NCBI RefSeq assembly: GCF_033568475.1
Contig: NC_133122.1
Coordinates: forward strand, 180,377,449-180,441,448
Source: Henckelia pumila
Taxonomy: Eukaryota; Streptophyta; Magnoliopsida; Lamiales; Gesneriaceae
Direction: 5' to 3'
Length of the DNA stretch: 64,000 nucleotides
Each line of letters opens with the position of its first letter. Position 1 is the stretch's first letter. A program made the translations under genes and the position numbers. Shown here one piece after another: positions 35,041-47,424 of this stretch. The notes beneath the pieces are model-generated. The model had not been told where the DNA came from, ran no database searches, and worked only from the letters and a program-made list of their open reading frames with translations.

Positions 35041-36342
35041 TTGAATACCCAGATGGGACAGCTCGCCACCGCCATCAATAAGTTAGAAGCACATCATTCT
35101 AATGCATTACCATCTCAAACCATTCCCAACCCAAGAGAGAACGCAAGTGCAATCACTCTAAGGAATGAGAAGGAGTTGAAGATCAATGAGAAGAAAGTGG
35201 ATACTTCAGCCAAAGAGGAGCTGCAAGAAGAGCCGAAATTGACTGATGGAGAAGCATCCAAGGAAGAAGCGCCAAGAGGTAAGTTTTCTCCACTTTCTGA
35301 ATATAAGCCTGTTGCCCCTTTTCCCTTAGCACTTAAAGAATCTAGAAAAGATGAAGGGATAAAGGATCTTTACGAGACTTTTCGTAGATGTGAGGTGAAT
35401 ATTCCGTTTCTAGATGCTATTAAGCAGGTACCTCGATACGCGAAGTTTTTGAAGGAATTATGCACAGCAAAGAGGAAACAGACATTGAAGGGCTGTCAAA
35501 AATTAGAGCTTGGTGAGAACGTATCTGCTGTGATCCAACGAAAATTACCCGCAAAATGCAAGGATCCAGGTATGTTTTCTATCCCATGCACTATAGGCAA
35601 TGTTAGACTTGAGAAGGCCATGCTAGATCTAGGAGCATCAATCAATGTTATGCCATATTCTATCTATGCATACTTGAAACTTGGTCCATTGAACAAAACT
35701 AGAATTGTTATTCAATTAGCTGATAGGTCTAATGCATACCGTAGGGGAATAGTGGAAGATGTGTTGGTGCAAGTAAATAACTTGGTATTTCCTGCAGATT
35801 TTTATGTGCTTGACATGAAAAACGGTGATCACAATAGTCCTATTCTATTAGGCAGACCATTCTTGAAAACTTCCATGACTAAAATTGATGTTCACAGTGG
35901 CACACTCACTATGGAATTTGATGGCGAGGTTTTGAAATTTAATATTTATGATGCCATGAAATTTCCTGACAGTGATGATTGTGTATTTTCTGTTGATATT
36001 GTGGATTATTTGGCACAAGATTATTGTGAGCATGCAGGAAAAGATGATCTAAAGGTGGCTATTGTTGCACCCATTCCGCAGGATGATGGAATTGGATTTA
36101 GCGAAAAAGTGAAAGGGATTGAGGGAATTCTGAACAGTGCTCCTGAGCTACCTCAGTCAGGTAATATATCATATATATCACTACCCATTTCTAATACTAG
36201 GCGACTTCCATCTGTTTTGCAGGCACCAGTGGTCGAACTAAAGACACTTCCAAAACATCTCAAGTATGTTTTCTTTGGAGAAGGAGAAACATTACCAGTC
36301 ATCATTCCAATAGTTTGGAAGCCGACCAAGAGGAACAATTAG
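35041..36342 (+). pseudogene. Athila protease region
   Basis: 433 open codons. After a variable Lys/Glu-rich linker comes the retropepsin-like domain with AMLDLGASINVMPYSIY. The DLG (not DTG) active site is the usual form in Athila. ILLGRPFLKT follows. A one-base shift at about 36300 throws off the frame before RT (HSNSLEADQEEQ continues in the other frame). Confidence 0.85.
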
Positions 36343-37994
36343 TCAAGGTACTACAAGAGTACAAGACTGCTATCGGATGGACCATAGCAGACATCAAGGG
36401 AATTAGCCCTTCTACATGCATGCATAGAATTTTGATGCAGGAAGGAGCGAATCCCTTACGTCAGCCACAAAGGAAGTTGAACCCACCGATGATGGAGGTG
36501 GTGAAGGCTGAAATTCTGAAACTCCTTGAAGTTGGAGTCATCTACCCGATTTCTGACAGTCAGTGGGTCAGTCCAGTCCAAGTGGTGCCCAAGAAAACCG
36601 GGATAACTGTGGTGAAGAACAAGGATGATGAATTGGTTCCCACCCGAATTCAAAATGGGTGAAGGGTTTGTATAGACTATAGGAAGCTGAATGCAGGAAC
36701 CCAAAAGGATCACTTTCCTTTACCATTTATTGATCAAATGATTGAACGTTTAGCATGTCATCCTTATTATTGTTTTCTTGATGGGTATTCTGGTTATTTT
36801 CAGATTGCTATTGCACCGGAGGATCAGGAAAAGACGACATTCACTTGCCCGTTTGGAAACTTCGCATATCGACGGATGCCCTTTGGACTTTGCAATGCAC
36901 CGACCACTTTCCAACGGTGTATGGTTATTATCTTTTCAGATTTCATTGAGCATATCTTAGAAGTTTTTATGGATGATTTTACTATCTATGATGATTAATT
37001 CGAAAACTATCTGTCTAACCTTGCTCTTGTCCTTAAGAGGTGTGTCGAAACCAACTTAGTCTTAAATTCTGAAAAATGTCACTTTATGGTTGGGCAAGGT
37101 GTTGTGTTGGGTCATGTAGTTTCATCTAAGGGAATAGAGGTAGACAAGGATAGAATTGATATTATTCAGTCTCTCCCTTATCCCTCATGTGTGCGGGAAG
37201 TGCGTTCTTTTCTTGGCCATACAGGTTTTTACAAGAGGTACATTCAGGACTTCACCAAGATCGCATCCCTCATGTGCAAATTGTTGCAAAAAGATGTTCC
37301 GTTCGAGTTTGATGAACCATGCAAAACGTCTTTTGACAAACTCAAAGACTCATTGACATATGCACCAATAATCCAACCACCGGACTGGAGCCAACCATTT
37401 GAGATCATGTGTGATGCCAACGACTATTCCGTTGGCGCGGTTTTAGGACAAAAAGTTGGGAAAGCATCGCATGCTATCTATTACGCTTCGCGTATCCTGA
37501 ACGATGCCCAACAGAACTACTCCACCACTGAAAAAGAGCTTTTAGCTGTTGTTTTTGCATTAGAAAAATTCCGCTCTTATTTACTTGGTGCTAAAGTCAT
37601 TGTTTATTCTGATCATGCTGCTCTTCGCTTTTTGATGGCAAAGAAGGAGGCAAAACCAAGGCTAATAAGATGGATACTACTTTTGAGCGAATTCGATGTG
37701 GAGATCAAAGATAAGAGAGGAACCAAGAATCGAGTCGCAGACCACTTGAGCCGTCTTGTTCATATCGATGAGGAGCTGAGTTTGCGTGAAGAATTTTCCG
37801 ATGAACAACTGTTTTCAGCAAGCACCGAACTACCCTGGTATGCAAATATCGTCAATTATTTAGTTACTAAAGGGTTTTCTTCTGAATTTTCTAAGAAAAA
37901 AAGGATGCCAAGTATTATGTGTGGGATGATCCATACTTGTGAAAACACTGCGCTGATCAAGTCATACGACGATGTGTACCGGCAAGCGAGGTAA
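36315..37994 (+). pseudogene. Athila reverse transcriptase and RNase H
   Basis: One frame with TGA at 36660-36662 (Trp in relatives: NG*RVCIDYRKLN) and TAA at about 36996. RT motifs: LDGYSGYFQIAI, MPFGLCNAPTTFQ and the catalytic FMDD. RNase [34 protein letters not shown] and [10 protein letters not shown]. The frame is lost after 37994, before the integrase zinc domain. Confidence 0.88.
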
Positions 37995-37995
37995 T

Positions 37996-39124
37996 CCCTA
38001 TTCTCACGTTTTGTCATTCTTACGCGTTCGTTGGCCATTTTGGAGCAAAAAGGACAGCGCGGAAGGTGTTGGACTGCGGATTTTTTTGGCCTTCCTTATT
38101 TCTAGACGCTTACGTGTTCTGTAAGTCATGCGCTCAATGCCAAAAGATAGGTAATATCTCCCAACGTAAGGAGATGCCCCAGCAACCCATTTTAGTTTGT
38201 GAAATATTTGATGTATGGGGCATCGACTTCATGGGGCCTTTTCCAAGTTCGTATGGATTTATTTATATATTACTTGTTGTCGACTATGTCTCGAAATAAG
38301 TGGAAGCAAAGGCCACCCGTACTGATGATTCTAAAGTTGTTGCAGAGTTTATCAAGCATAACCTTTTCTCTAGGTTTGGGATTCCACGAGCCATCATCAG
38401 TGATAGAGGAACACACTTCTGCAACCGAACTGTGGCTACTTTGCTTAAAAAGTACCATGTGACGCACAGAGTCTCCACTGCATACCAACCACAATCCAAC
38501 GGTCAAGCTGAAGTATCGAACAAAGAGATCAAGTCCATCCTAAAAAAGACCGTGAATCCAACAAGAAAGGACTGGAGCTTGCGTTTGGATGATGCCTTGT
38601 GGGCCTACAGAACCGCGTTCAAAACGCCGATTGGAATGTCCCCATATCGGCTGATTTTTGGGAAACCATGCCATTTGCCAGTAGAATTGGAGCATAGAGC
38701 CTATTGGGCTATCAAAAACTTTAACATGCAGATGGATGAGAGCGGCGAGCACCGAAAGCTGCAGTTGCAAGAATTGGAAGAGATCCGCAATGATGCTTAT
38801 GCCAGCTCTAAGATTTACAAGGACAAGACAAAGGCCTTCCACGACAAGATGAATTCTAGACGAGAATTCGAAGTCGGACAGAAAGTTCTGCTCTATCATT
38901 CACGACTTCGACTATTTCCAGGTAAGTTGCGTACACGTTGGAATGTTCCGTTTGTTGTTACTATTGTCTTTCCCCATGGTGCAGTCAAAATTCAAAGCTT
39001 GGACAAATCCAAAACATTCAAGGTCAATGGACACATGCTTAAACACTATTATGAAGGAGTCCAAGCACATGTCGGAGGGGACGAGCATGATATCACTCTA
39101 GATGCTCCGCCAAATGTCGAGTAA
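37996..39124 (+). pseudogene. Athila integrase
   Basis: The zinc-binding part is scrambled by a frameshift near 37995, but CKSCAQCQK remains. The core has its three acidic residues in [21 protein letters not shown] and [17 protein letters not shown] at 38297-38299 (SK*VEA; Trp in relatives) breaks it. The C-terminal part ([27 protein letters not shown]) is open to the natural stop at 39124. Confidence 0.88.
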
Positions 39125-39299
39125 ATCACAACATTCAGTCGAGCCAACGACCGTAAACAAAGGCGCTGATTGGGAGGCAACCCAGCGTTTCTTTTCCTTT
39201 TGTTTTTATTTCATTTTAGTCGTTTTTTTTTTGCTTTATTTTTACTTGGTTTTCGGAAAATTTTGAAAATTACAAAAAAGTTTCTCTGAAGGTATACTG

Positions 39300-39482
39300 C
39301 GCTCGATCCTGCGTACTCATAGGATCGAGCACGCGTTTTTTTCCCAACTCTCTGCCCGGAAATTTTATTGGGCCCGCTCGATCCTGGCAACTCATGGGAT
39401 CGAGCGCGCAGAAATCCTGAACTTACTGCCCCCGATTTTTAAAGAGCGCGCTCGATCCTGCGTACTCACGCGATCGAGCGCG
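39300..39482 (+). repeat. Triple hairpin array between integrase and the 3' ORF
   Basis: Third copy of the CTCGATC/GATCGAG hairpin array, outside the LTRs: words at 39302, 39377 and 39451, again 75 and 74 bp apart. Loops read like the third LTR hairpin (ACTCATGG and variants). Spacer sequence differs from that in the LTR. Confidence 0.85.
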
Positions 39483-39773
39483 CTTCCCTGTTCGCGTTAA
39501 ATTCTTTCTTTTTCTTTTTTTTCCCCTCGTTCTTTCTTTTCTTTTCCTACGGCTCACCTAGAACCCTAAATCCCCAAATTTTGAATTCTTTCCAATTTCA
39601 CCTATTGTTCTTCATATCTTGCAGGAATCATCCTACGGCTTGAATTCATCACTCCTTCTCTCATCTCCACTTCTCCATCACCTTATTTGGCTAAGGAACA
39701 CCGGAATTTTTGGTGCACACCACATGTTCGATAAATTGCCTATGTCAAGTTTTCTTGCAATTCTCGCTATATT

Positions 39774-40962
39774 ATGGCTCCAAAACGCAATCGAGAGATA
39801 GGAGAATTTTCTCGCCAGGGCACTAGGGCTGCACCCGCTTCACTCAACCTTGCCGGCCGATTCGTCAATCAAGCGGCTCGGGATAGGTACGATCATGCTA
39901 AACAACATCGCTCCCCTATTATTGAGAGTGGTTTTGATCTTGATATTCACTAGAGTGAAGTGGCGGCCCAAGTCTTGAACCGTGGGTGGAAAATATTTTG
40001 TACACAACCGTCTCCGGCCATTGTCCCTATTGTTAAGGAATTTTATGCTAACGCTGCTGAGCGAACATATAGTAAGGCCTTCGTTAGAGGCATTTTGGTT
40101 TCCTATACGCCCAAAGATCTGAATAATCTGTTGGAGACGCCAGACGTTGATGATAGCTTGTACCAGAGCATCTCCCTCGACCCGGATTTGCACGAAGTCC
40201 TTCAACAATTATGCTTTGTCGGGGCTGCCTGGCTGGACCCTGTCACTTTCAAATGCTTCAAGGAGAAATACCTACAGATGGGTCTGGCCACTTGGTACTC
40301 CTTCGTCACCCACCGTATGATGCCCATATCCCACACGAGTGAAGTTCACATTGAGCGTGTCGTGCTACTATACGCTCTTGATCTTAATTTGCCAATCAAT
40401 GTGGGCCGAGTGATTCATGATCAGATGCGGCATTAGATCACTACCAGGACATCAGGTCTTTTCTTCCCGATGATCATCACACAGCTGTGCTTGCGCGCCG
40501 GTGTGCAACCTCGACCCGATGAAGAATGGTTGCAACCAAAACGGCCCAGTGACAAAGCGGCTATCGATGCAAAGCTGGCTTATCGGAGGAGCCAATTCGT
40601 GGTGGATAACCAATTCGTAGCGGTCCACGATCCCGTATGCCCTTTACCGCTCCCCCGCCGTACTACCACTGTCACTGTTAGGGAGTTGGCCAACTACGCC
40701 CAGCACCAAAACTCATTCAATGCAGCCACATATTCGAATTTTCAGGCCTTGGAATACATTTGTCATGGCATTTCTGAGAGGCTCGGGATCGACCCTACCA
40801 CTCTTCCACCGGTTGTTCCATTCCCACCACCTTTCGAGTTTCCATTCGCCGATCCTGTCCCACCTCCCGAGCATGAAGAGGAGAACGACGCCAACGTTAA
40901 ACCAGGGGAGTCTTGTCTTACTTTTCTTTGTTTTGCATTCCTGTTACTTTTGTGTTTTTTGG
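39774..40962 (+). pseudogene. Athila 3' ORF with plant-transposon-protein domain (env position)
   Basis: One frame starts MAPKRNREIGEFSRQGTR at 39774, runs into TAG near 39953, then is open to TAG at 40436 and beyond after a shift to the frame of 40470. Recognisable parts: NRGWKIFCTQPSPA, the domain core TWYSFVTHRMMPISH...VLLYALDLNLPINVG, and a Pro-rich tail (VVPFPPPFEFPFADPVPPP). Athila relatives carry such an ORF after pol, in the place of env. I see no membrane or fusion feature, and the role is unknown. Confidence 0.7.
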
Positions 40963-42586
40963 TTTGTTGTTGGTTTTGTTCGTTTCATTCTCGAGCATTG
41001 AGGACAATGCGTAGTTTAAGTGTGTGTGTGTGTGTGTGTGTGTGGGGGGGGGGGGGGTGTTTCATGCATTCTGTGTGCATTCATGCATTTTTTTTGTTTT
41101 GTTGCATTGTTGCATTTCGTTCATATCATTGTGTTGCATTCGTATTGAATTGAGAAAGAAATGGTAGTCTGGCCAATGATGAAAAATTCTTTTTTCTTGA
41201 TCCGTAACTGAATCACATCCCTATCTAACAAATTTTTTTTTGAACTGATGGAACCAAATAGACGATTGAACTCTTATACACTCGGTGAATTATGCTTAAA
41301 TCTGAACTTTGAAACATACAAACATAGATAGGATTGAGGCATTCTTTGCATGTTTGGGCTTAAAGTTTTTTTTTTTCTGTGAATTATCCTTAGATGCCCT
41401 GTTGAGCTTTCACGTATACATGAGCACATGAGGTGTGTAGTTCTGAACTTTGTGCAAGATCATCGTTTACTGTTGATGATTTCTCTTCTCTGCACTGATT
41501 GAAATTTGTATGAATTGACGGTGAATTGAGACATGTCTAGAACAAGTTCGTACAACCCCCGAGGCGCAATACGGGTAAACTGTGACTTAGGAATGATGTA
41601 GGCAATTTTTTGCATATCGTTTGAGCTTTTCAAGCCACCCACTGAATTATTTTACCCTAGTACTTTGTTTGAGCTTAATTGAAAAACGAATGGCGTGCGT
41701 GTAAACATGTGATAAACCCCCATTCGACATTGTTTCAAGGTCCTACAACTACTACCTATAGCCTAAACACTATTTTCTACCTTTAAGGGAGTAAGTTCAA
41801 TGTCAAAATTATTTTATGCTCCTAATTTGTATTGTGAATATGAAATGGTGTGGTGATAGAAATTTGAAAACAAAAGATTGTAGTGAAAGGGGATTAGAAA
41901 AAAAAAATGAAAAATAAAGTGGTGAAAAGAAAAAGAGAAAAAAAAATTAGTTGGTGAAAAGCAGTAAAAAGTTTGAATATCAATGATGTGCAAAGATGTT
42001 GAAATCCGAATAAAAAGAAGTGGACTTTAGAAAAAAGAGCATAATTTACTCCCTCTTTGAATATTTTTCCTTCGTTTGTAGCCATAAGCCAAGCCTAACG
42101 TTACAAGCTAATTAAGACCTATTGACCGAGTCACATTCACCCAATATACTAGTGGAGAGGGGTTGCGAGAATTTTGCCTATGAACTGTCAATTGACACTT
42201 TCAATGAGTATGAATTTTTGATCGAAACACGCACACATTAGAATTCTTTGCATTTAACCAATTGTGAATGTGTTGATGTAATTGTCTATTCATTTTGATC
42301 CTATGATTCCTTGAAAAGCCCTCATGATCTATGAATGTTTGAATTGAATTTGGAAGAGAGTGTTTTGAATTTGAGTTGCGGAGTTTATAAGTTTGTGCAG
42401 TGAAATTAGTTCGTGTTTTAAAATTTTCAAAAGAACGTTCGTGAGTTGGATATGGTTGGATGTGAAAATTTTGAAAATTGCTGAAGCCAGTGCTCCATAG
42501 TATTTCTTGATTCTTGTTTGTCCTATTTCATTCTGATTTAGCATGACTTGCTCGAGGGCGAGCAATGATTAAGTGTGGGGGTATTT
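40963..42586 (+). other. Athila 3' untranslated region and polypurine tract
   Basis: Non-coding. Contains a (GT)n-(G)n microsatellite at 41021-41057 and AG-rich tracts near 41890-41950. It ends with CTCGAGGGCGAGCAATGATT and the polypurine tract GTGTGGGGGTATT before the LTR at 42587. Confidence 0.75.
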
Positions 42587-43332
42587 GATAGTCGTGTTTT
42601 GTTTGCATATTTTAATGTTATTTTGTTAGTAATTTGCATTCTTTTAATTGTTTTTGTTCGTGTTTTATCTTAGTTTTGTTTTTACGCATGCATTTGGCTA
42701 CATAATCTACTCCCGGGTTTAATGTGTAGGACTTATCAAGTTTCATGAAGAAATCAGATTTTCTGCAAAGTTTTCGTGGGCTCGATCGAATATACTCGCA
42801 GGATCGAGCGCGACTTTTGAAGATTCAAGGCATTAGGCAACAGATTTTTCGTGCGCTCGATCGGATGTACTCACGCGATCGAGCGCGGCTGAAGAAATTT
42901 AAAACAGTAGAAACGTAACTTTTTACGCGCTCGATCCTGGCAACTCATGGGATCGAGCGCGCTGGTTGGTTCGGGAAAAATTATGTAACTTTGGAAACTC
43001 TTTTATTTTGGACTCTAGTTTTTATTAGGCTTTTTATTTCGTTTTGGGGGATTGTTATCAGACTTTTACAATCTCCTTGGAGGCTAGGTTTTGTTATTCA
43101 AACTCTCTCTCAAGATTTCTTCCTTTCTTTTGAATTTTTATTGAGTTTTTGATGAATCGTTGTAGCTAAACTTTTATTCTTGGTTGAGGGAGACGAAACC
43201 TTGATATAATTTATTCATGAGATTTGATTTTCAGTGTTTAATCCTTGTTGAATATCAATAGTTGATCTGTTTTATTTTATGCTTGTGTGCGAGATTTTAG
43301 GATTGACCATCTTAGGATTTTGTTATATAAAC

Positions 43333-44394
43333 TAGGGGTGGGATCGGGTCGGGACCCGTCCCGTAACCCCCTTACCCGATTCTCGTCCCGATAAAAATTG
43401 GGATTTTTTTTCCTCCCAATCCCGCACCCGAAAAATGTCGAGACCCGAATGTTCGGGTTGGGAGAGGATAATTCCGAAAATATTTTTTAAGAATAAATCT
43501 ATGAAAATCTCATACAATTCCTTGGTACATTACAATTATCAAAAACATACATGGACTATCATATTCGACTCTTTATCCCATTCAAATGCTCCAAAACAAT
43601 AAAAAATTGCAAAGAAATATAAGGAGAGAGATCGAGTATTGGAAACATTACAAAGTCTCAAAAAATAATTTGAAGCCAAAATAAAAAAAAATGTAGTAAT
43701 CAAAGTTAATCTCGTTCCTTCATAGATCTAGCAACCCGTCATCTTTTGTTTCGGTTCCACAAGCCACTTGTTAACTCGTGTTTGAGTTTTCGATACCTAC
43801 AAAAAAAAAAAAAAGAAACATCACCGAAAAGAGGGTGTAATAACTTCTGAAATTTTTAGAGCCTTAGAAAACAAAGTGTTCATGTAATCAACTCTCCAAC
43901 CAACAAGTTCAATCAAACAATTTAAGAGTTTCGAAACGCCGACAACAAATCAAACGTGAGAAGAAATTACCTTAACAACAATTCTATTAAACAAAAGTAA
44001 TAACAAATCAGAGACAAGATAAAGAACAAAGTTTAAACACTGTCCAATAATAATACAAGTCTAGCATAAAATTTTATTTGCAAAACAAAAAGAACTAAAT
44101 GATACGAGTTGCTGCGGAAACACATGGTACTAACACATCACACTGAAATCACATTTCAGCAACAAAATATAAAGACATAAATCATAGCAGTACAACAACA
44201 ATAACAAGTGAAGTGAGCTAGGTGCTGAATACACTCAAGTGATCAGAATCTCACAAAGCATCACATGGCTGTCAACTTGAAGTTACACTTGAGGAGGATG
44301 CATTATTTTTCCTTGTGCATGAGGTTACCTATTAACAAAAAATAGCATATTATCATAGGAATTCATAAAAATTATTAAACAAGTTGAATATTAA
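43333..44394 (-). other. hAT 3' flank
   Basis: Subterminal GGGTCGGGAC / CCCGTCCCG sequence at 43333-43470, then AT-rich non-coding DNA with an A tract at 43801-43813. A short possible last exon (GKIMHPPQV) near 44290-44330 on - is only a suggestion. Confidence 0.5.
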
Positions 44395-45051
44395 CTTACT
44401 TGTGACCACTTCTTCACAATCCTTGTAAAAGTTATATTCTTCTTCTGTCGGCTCCTTGTATAAGTTAATTTCTTCACCTCTAAGCCAATCACTAGTACAT
44501 ACAAGTGCCTCCACCATTTTGGGATGCAATGATGTTCTAAATGGATCTACAACTCTTCTCCCAAGGCTAAAAGCATTCTCACTAGCGACGGTAGATGCGG
44601 GGATTGAGAAAACATCCTTGGCAATCTTTTACAATATTGGAAATGTCGTTGTATTCCCTTTCCACCACTCCAAAACATAAAACTTGAGCTCCATTTCACA
44701 TAAGGGTCCGACAGGTACTTGTCCACTTCATTGGTTATTTCAACTTGATTTTGAGCTTTTCTTATTTGAGCCATTTTCAGATGGTAGTTCAATTTAACTG
44801 GATCATTCTTATACATTTCCATCAACTCTTTGTCTACATCACCATTATCAATCCCGTTAAATGTATCAGAAGGAGAATTCCCTCTATATGCACGATACAA
44901 CTCTAGTAGACAATTCTTTATACCATCAACAAATGATTGTATTTTAGCAGCATCAAAATGCATATCTCCCAAATGGATCGCAATCATTTGTAGTTTGTAA
45001 CGAGGATCTAGAATGTGACCTAAAAAAACAAGTTTGTTCACCTTATCAAGA
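44395..45051 (-). pseudogene. hAT transposase, C-terminal part with dimerisation domain
   Basis: Continues the frame broken at 54143: KYWGDL joins DKVNKLVFLGHILDPRYKL. The C-terminal hAT dimerisation domain reads VASENAFSLGRRVVDPFRTS, then LHPKMVEALVCTSDWL; the catalytic Glu is in SEN. A frameshift near 44690 and an in-frame TAA near 44628 lie between these parts. The end at 44395 is approximate and may be a splice donor (CAAGTAAGT). Confidence 0.85.
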
Positions 45052-47124
45052 TGTAACGCCCTGTTTTTATCTTAAATGAGTTTATTTGAGTTAATCGGAG
45101 ATTACAGAGTTCACGAGCCGACTTGATTTTGATCAGGGTCCTTTTTGCAAATTTTGGAAATTTCAGGGACTAAAATGCAAATATGGGATTTTATATATTA
45201 TCTACACTTAGATTTTTATTTGAGAAGTCTCCTCTTCCTCCCCAAACCGTGAAGCACCATTGAAGCTTGGGGAAACGCCTTTCAAGCTTTTCCAATCTAG
45301 GTTTCCGGTCGATCCGTCCGTTAGAAATTATTTCTGAAGGCAGATTAGTGATCACTGCAGTGAGAGATCCATTATACCGTAAGTATTTCTCCGATCGGAT
45401 ATGTTTTGTTTTTCAGAGGTTGTTAGAATCGATCTAGATTCGAGTATGTTGTTCTCGACAGAGTTCTGATCGTTTATTACCTGTCGGTTTTGAAATAGAG
45501 CGACGTTCGGATTTTTTTATGATTTTTGGAAACCATTTTCAAAAATGTGGGTTTTGAGATTTGTTGGGATTGCCTTATTGTTGTTGTATTAGCATTGAAT
45601 TGAGTTGATATCGGTTATGAACTGCTGTCTGCGTTTCCGATTTGTTCAGTTTATAGCCGTTATGCCGTCGGTTTGAGTTTTGGAAATTTGAACCGTTTTT
45701 TAAGTTGTTGAACTTGGCTTGTAACTTGATCTTGGTTATTGATCTTGTATTTCATCTGGACAGATTCGTTTGGAGTTTTTCAAGCCAGAGTTAACAGCGT
45801 TTTGATCGTCAAGAGTTGGACGAAGATCGGTAAAGAGTTTTACCTTGAGCCTTGTTGTTGTTTAGATTGGTTAGACTTTGATACCATCTTTTGTTGTAGC
45901 TTTCCAGAGATTGGAACTACTTGCCTTGAAAGGTAAAAGCAGTCATCGTCGCGGGATAACATACTCGGGACTGTTGGTTCTCGAGTTTTCCCTTTTAAAT
46001 CACATATTGCATCAATACTTGTTCTAGCATGTGGAACTTGTATTTGTTGGTTGATTGATTTTCGTTATGTGAATTTTGCTTATATTTATGCTATGCATTC
46101 ATCTTGAGCCTACTTTGTTTACAGCGAGCAGAACCGCCCTTTTTGTTTTAGACGTTTGGGAACTATGATTGAGTGGCCTAGGTCATAGTCCTTTCGCCTA
46201 GTGCTAGCATACTCATTATGGTTGCTCAAAGTCTAGAGGAGTGGGATACGTGGCACCACCTCGATTGGAAGAGTCGGTGAGTTGTTACGTGATCTCATCC
46301 TTGGGATCCCAAAAGCACAGCAGCAATCCCTCGTTTATCAGATTTGATAACCCGTTTTAAAGACATGCATTCATTACGTTAACATTGATTACTTGTTACC
46401 TTGAAAGCATGTTTATTGAATTTATTACTTGCTATGTTGCTTTTATTGGGATTATCTTTTTCACCGGTTTATCCGGCTATTGCTTTGTTTTGTATGTGTA
46501 CTTGGCAACAGGTGGGGCAGGACCAAGTCAGCGAAGGTCTGGTTAGCAACAAGAGGGAGAGCTAGTAGTGAGACTCGGTTTAGAAGTCGTGTCAGCATGT
46601 CTACCTAGTTGTATTTGAACATGTTTAAATTTTGAACTTCGTTATGTTATTGTATTGTTTATGCGAGCTGTGTTGAAAGTTTGTCGTTACAAATTCAATA
46701 CTTTTGAGCGGTTGTGTAACCCTAGAATTTCATGTATTAGTTGGAGAATTTGTGATTGTAATGCATGATAAAATGTTGTTGGTTTTGGACTCAAGTTCTA
46801 GCATGATTTCTGCTGTTTTGCTCTGTTTCTGTCACCGCTCGATCCGCAAGATCTTGCGGATCGAGCGAGGGCATTTTGATGCAGTTTCTGTTTTGGAAAT
46901 TTTGTGGCTCGCTCGATCCGCAAGATCTTACGGATCGAGCGAGAGATGGTTTTCTCGGGCAGAACCTTTTGAGTTTTTGGCTCGCTCGATCGGTAAGATC
47001 TTACCGATCGAGCGAGGTATTATTTCAAAAAAAAAAAAAAATCTTATTGCTTTTAACCTTTGGTTATTTTATGCCTTATTGTTGTTTAATCCCGAGATTA
47101 GTTGTTTGGAATCGAGGTCTCACA
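45052..47124 (+). repeat. Tekay-like 5' LTR
   Basis: Starts TGTAACGCCC and ends TCTCACA. Close to its end it holds three palindromes of 32 bp (46836-46867, 46910-46941, 46983-47014), the first and third perfect. Confidence 0.95.
46836..47014 (+). repeat. Triple palindrome array, Tekay-like 5' LTR
   Basis: Each 32-bp unit has arms starting CGCTCGATC and is centred on AGATCT. CTCGATC words at 46838, 46912 and 46985 are 74 and 73 bp apart, the same period as in the Athila arrays. A poly-A tract follows at 47029. Confidence 0.9.
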
Positions 47125-47424
47125 TTAAGTGGTATCAGAGCGTTAAGATTCTTGGTCGAACTAGAGTGAGCGGGTAGATCGAGTCTGCGTGTATTGGCTC
47201 CTCGCATGTGTTTGAATTATTTTAACTGTGTACTTAATTCCATGCGAGCATGCTTTATTATTGAGAATTATTGAATTACATGGTTATATGATTTAATTTA
47301 TAAAGCATGATCTACTTGAGATATAACTGTTTCTGTTATCGACTGGTATCCGGCATTCCAAGCGATTGTAAGGGCACTGACAGTAGCGATTGAGATATCT
47401 TGTGTCCTAACCTTTGATTATCAG

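Noticed and set aside
40963-41153. C-terminal extension of the Athila 3' ORF through the GT/G microsatellite
   Set aside because: The frame becomes low-complexity Cys/Phe/Val text, so translation there is unlikely to be meaningful.
46704-47177. ORFs of 157 and 97 residues in the Tekay-like LTR, repeated in the 3' LTR
   Set aside because: They run through the palindromes and poly-A tract of the LTR and end at the LTR edge; they have no family likeness.
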